From an uncultured Eubacteriales bacterium (GTDB lineage: Bacteria > Bacillota > Clostridia > Christensenellales > QALW01), in assembly GCA_900552055.1 (NCBI GenBank), contig URYI01000030.1, positions 1 through 17,287 of the forward strand: a stretch of 17,287 nucleotides of DNA. Reading direction: 5' to 3'. A model generated the notes under the pieces. It saw only the letters and a list, made by a program, of their open reading frames with translations. It had not been told where the DNA came from and did not search any database. The position numbers were made by a program, and so were the translations under genes. This document shows positions 15,671 through 17,287 of the stretch, one piece after another. How positions within the stretch are numbered: the first letter of the stretch is position 1; every line of letters begins with the position of its first letter.

Positions 15671-15845
15671 TTTTCTGCTACTCCTTCTCCTTCCTTATGT
15701 TGCAGTGGCTTTGAAATTTTCTTTATGTAAAGAGGGAAACGGATATAGAAAAATACAATATTTTCAAAAAACACTTGTGTGTCATAAAGGGCTCTCTGCA
15801 TTTCGCATCTTATCTATGCAAAAACGCACTTTTTTCAGCTTAAAT

Positions 15846-16019
15846 TTAATTTTGATGATTCAGCGTAGTCAAACAATGCTGAAATTGAACTTCGTTTAAA
15901 ATGCCCTGCTCTTTAAGGACGAGTAAAACCGATTGCTGATACAGCCGGTAAAAATCTGGTGCAGCTGTTTTGCTGATTGCGATTTCTCCTATACATTTAA
16001 AAAATACTGCTTCATTCAT
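15846..16019 (-). CDS. 57-residue protein beside the recombinase, candidate excision factor
   Basis: A frame below the usual size cutoff starts at ATG 16019 (or TTG 16022, which is 8 nt after GGGAGG) and ends at TAA 15846-15848. The protein begins MNEAVFFKCIGEIAISKTA, continues with a PDFYRLYQQSVLLVLKEQGIL helix-rich segment and ends QHCLTTLNHQN. The LKEQGILNEVQF part is weakly like SHOCT helices in small proteins near recombinases. It is 175 bp upstream of the recombinase, same strand. Serine integrases need a small directionality factor for excision, such as SprB of SPbeta (about 58 residues), so this is a reasonable candidate. No motif proves it. Confidence 0.55.
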   Translation of the reverse strand: MNEAVFFKCIGEIAISKTAAPDFYRLYQQSVLLVLKEQGILNEVQFQHCLTTLNHQN

Positions 16020-16098
16020 CAACGGCCAAACCTCCCGCGTCAGTGCAAACTAAATTTTTCCCAAAGCGACTTTAAAAAGTCATTCTCCGCGCATTCCG

Positions 16099-16215
16099 TT
16101 ATGCCTCATTTTGCTCCAAAGCCTTGAACTTTTTTTGGGCCCTGTAAATACTTATGAGGGAAAGGGGTTTGATTTGCCTGTCCGCTGTTTTTTCTTTAGG
16201 TGAAATGTTTGACAT
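16099..16215 (-). CDS. Possible small protein, 38 residues or a fragment, unknown
   Basis: A minus-strand frame runs from ATG 16215 to TAA 16099-16101; it remains open upstream to 16317 without another good start. Its sequence is protein-like: MSNISPKEKTADRQIKP, then SLISIYRAQKKFKALEQNEA. No ribosome site precedes the ATG, so it may be a 5'-broken gene or chance. It lies upstream of the 57-residue gene with 77 bp between them. Confidence 0.25.
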   Translation of the reverse strand: MSNISPKEKTADRQIKPLSLISIYRAQKKFKALEQNEA

Positions 16216-16705
16216 AGCGTGCGAATGTATAGCGAAATTTTCTATGGAAATACCAGTTGTGAACGGCTTTTTTCTCAGTTGTATTAAGCCGCGTTGGGTG
16301 TTGCGGCGGACGGTGTTTTATGCCTTATTATTAGGCAATTTATCTTTTCAGCACAGTATCGGGCGCTGCTGTCAGTTCATAGGTTACAGCTAATTTGTTC
16401 CCGCATTCTCATTTTAGCTCGATTACACCAGAGAGGTATTCTCTGCATTATATTCTGTTATAGTAGGAGTCTGATGGTACCATACGTTTTACTTTTTCGC
16501 CTTGTAGGCTTTTTTCGCCGATCAGGACATATTTGGCTGGTGCGATGGACAGGGATTGAATCCGTTACAGTTCGATCCTTGCTGCAGACAGTTAATGCAA
16601 ATACTGGGCAAAACGCCAGTATAGAGTCAAGAAGTACCTTTTCTCGCTCCTTATTTCATCCGTTCGAATCCATGCGGGACAAGGCTTTTGGCTTCCGCGT
16701 GCCGC
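16216..16705. other. Element right arm without a supported gene
   Basis: Several long open frames on both strands overlap here without ribosome sites or family features. Pieces such as GTTCGAATCC near 16664 resemble a tRNA T-loop, but no cloverleaf forms. I can name nothing else. Confidence 0.3.
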
Positions 16706-16725
16706 TGTGACCCTCTGGTAGGAAC
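16706..16725 (+). other. Right attachment site (attR) of the cotJC element
   Basis: TGTGACCCT (16706-16714) is the element-side arm and GTAGGAAC (16718-16725) the shared core with predicted crossover GG at 16721-16722. Next to AGGGTCACA from the left end it would form a site with 9-bp perfect outer arms and GGT/ACC inner arms, symmetric about GG. Confidence 0.8.
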
Positions 16726-16726
16726 T

Positions 16727-17146
16727 GAAGAACTGGCTCATATGGAAATGGTGAGCGCCATTGTGCACCAGCTTACCCGGAACCTTACACCCGAACAAAT
16801 AAAGGCGGCGGGTTTTGATACCTATTTTGTTGACCATACTGTTGGCCTTTGGCCTCAGGCGGCTTCGGGCATGCCGTTTACTTCAGTGTGTTTTCAGTCA
16901 AAAGGGGACGCTATAACCGATTTGACGGAAAACATGGCCGCCGAACAAAAAGCGCGCACCACTTATGACAATATTATCCGTTTGACGGACGACCCGGACG
17001 TATTAGACCCAATACGCTTTTTAAGGCAGAGGGAAATAAATCATTTCCAGCGCTTCGGCGAATCTCTAAGGATAGTTCAGGATAAATTGGATTCCAAGAA
17101 TTTTTATGCGTTTAATCCGGAATTTGATAAGGGACCGTGCAAATAA
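16727..17146 (+). pseudogene. cotJC: cotJC, 3' fragment (interrupted gene)
   Basis: The frame continues cotJC exactly where the 5' fragment leaves it: GTEELAHMEM, with E65 and H68 of the ExxH metal motif in joined numbering, then EQKARTTYDN with the next glutamate and REINHFQRFGE with the last histidine. Joined product: 202 codons, normal for CotJC. The frame extends upstream to a TTG at 16688 through element DNA but has no ribosome site, so the fragment is probably silent until excision. The stop at 17144-17146 gives a normal C-terminus. No internal damage is seen, which argues that the gene is under selection and is repaired by excision. Confidence 0.93.
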
Positions 17147-17222
17147 TTTAAAAGCTAGAGAGGCTGTTTTAGCGCGATAGGACAGCTGATATAAGGCGTA
17201 ACGAGCAGAACAAGGGCCCAAA

Positions 17223-17287
17223 GGGGGGCGCGGGCGTTTGCGGCCTGCGGCCGCCAGCCGGGCAAGCCCGGCTGAGGCAGGCAGAAT
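17223..17287. repeat. GC-rich hairpin series, probable second cloverleaf, cut by window end
   Basis: GGGGGGCGCGGGCG (17223-17236) could be the left half of a closing stem. GCGGCC and GGCCGC (17240-17245, 17249-17254) and the 9-bp CAGCCGGGC with GCCCGGCTG (17255-17263, 17266-17274) are perfect hairpins in tandem. The plan matches the structure at 5894-6026; the rest is beyond the window. Confidence 0.5.

Larger units (their letters stand above)
6820..16721. mobile_element. 9.9-kb serine-recombinase element inserted in cotJC
   Basis: The element is bounded by the attachment sites at 6816 and 16718, is 9,902 bp long, and carries a large serine recombinase close to its right end. Between are an AT-rich peptide-biosynthesis cluster with two ABC exporters, a subtilisin-like protease fusion and a precursor peptide. 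No capsid, tail, replication or conjugation gene is seen, so it is not an intact prophage. Excision would rejoin cotJC in frame. It resembles in principle the intervening elements known in sigK, spoVFB, gerE and spsM of Bacilli and Clostridia, which are removed in the mother cell during sporulation. Timing here is inferred. Confidence 0.88.

Noticed and set aside
15671..15845. Sigma-E promoter for the recombinase, and likewise one for cotJA near 6030-6110
   Set aside because: AAATATT and CATAAAGA-like boxes exist but not with the right spacing or enough agreement; not claimed although expected from biology.
16530..16680. tRNA-like pieces (TTCGATCC, GTTCGAATCC)
   Set aside because: No acceptor stem, anticodon stem or D-arm can be drawn around them; I count them as chance or very old remnants.
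16294..16710. Plus-strand frame of 138 codons ending at attR
   Set aside because: Crosses the att arm, lacks a ribosome site, and shows no family pattern.
6820..16721. Prophage, conjugative element or CRISPR array
   Set aside because: No structural phage, conjugation or replication genes, and no spaced direct repeats were seen.

Overview
The window is a spore-forming Clostridia-type locus with a short Bacteroidota-like end. Positions 1 to about 1,110 carry queD (partial) and queC behind a promoter of Bacteroidota type (TTG, 19-nt gap, TACCTTTG) with AT-rich intergenic repeats of Bacteroidales style. From about 1,270 onward the genes are Firmicute: strong AAGGAGG-type ribosome sites, sigma-A-like promoters, spoVG and the spore-coat operon cotJABC. 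The contig therefore looks chimeric, by gene transfer or by assembly error, with the joint between about 1,106 and 1,273.

The host part (1,274-6,839) holds an SDR-family dehydratase/epimerase, a divergent TetR-type regulator whose real start may be an ATT codon, a GidA/TrmFO-like FAD oxidoreductase, spoVG, a cloverleaf-like inverted-repeat structure, and cotJA, cotJB and the first third of cotJC.

The main discovery is that cotJC is split. Its first 64 codons are at 6,636-6,827 and the remainder, in the same frame and orientation, is at 16,727-17,146. The 9,902 bp between are a mobile element with a 528-residue large serine recombinase near its right end. The copies of the crossover site share GTAGGAAC at 6,816 and 16,718. 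Excision at this site would restore a 202-codon cotJC with all manganese-catalase ligands. Joining the element's ends would create a nearly symmetric site (TGTGACCCT / AGGGTCACA arms around a central GG), as expected for a serine-recombinase attP. This is the arrangement of developmentally excised elements such as skin in sigK.

The cargo (7,207-13,769) is AT-rich and reads leftwards as one peptide-biosynthesis cluster: two exporter-type ABC half-transporters, a wrecked radical-SAM/SPASM maturase, a 39-residue precursor peptide with two CCP motifs, and a large protein fusing a subtilisin-like protease to a P-loop domain. A 166-bp MITE with perfect 21-bp inverted repeats lies between the maturase relic and the ribosome site of the precursor. 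The cluster looks like a ribosomally made, modified peptide (RiPP) system, perhaps partly decayed, on an element whose excision would be needed to make a spore-coat protein in the mother cell. A 57-residue protein upstream of the recombinase is a candidate excision factor.
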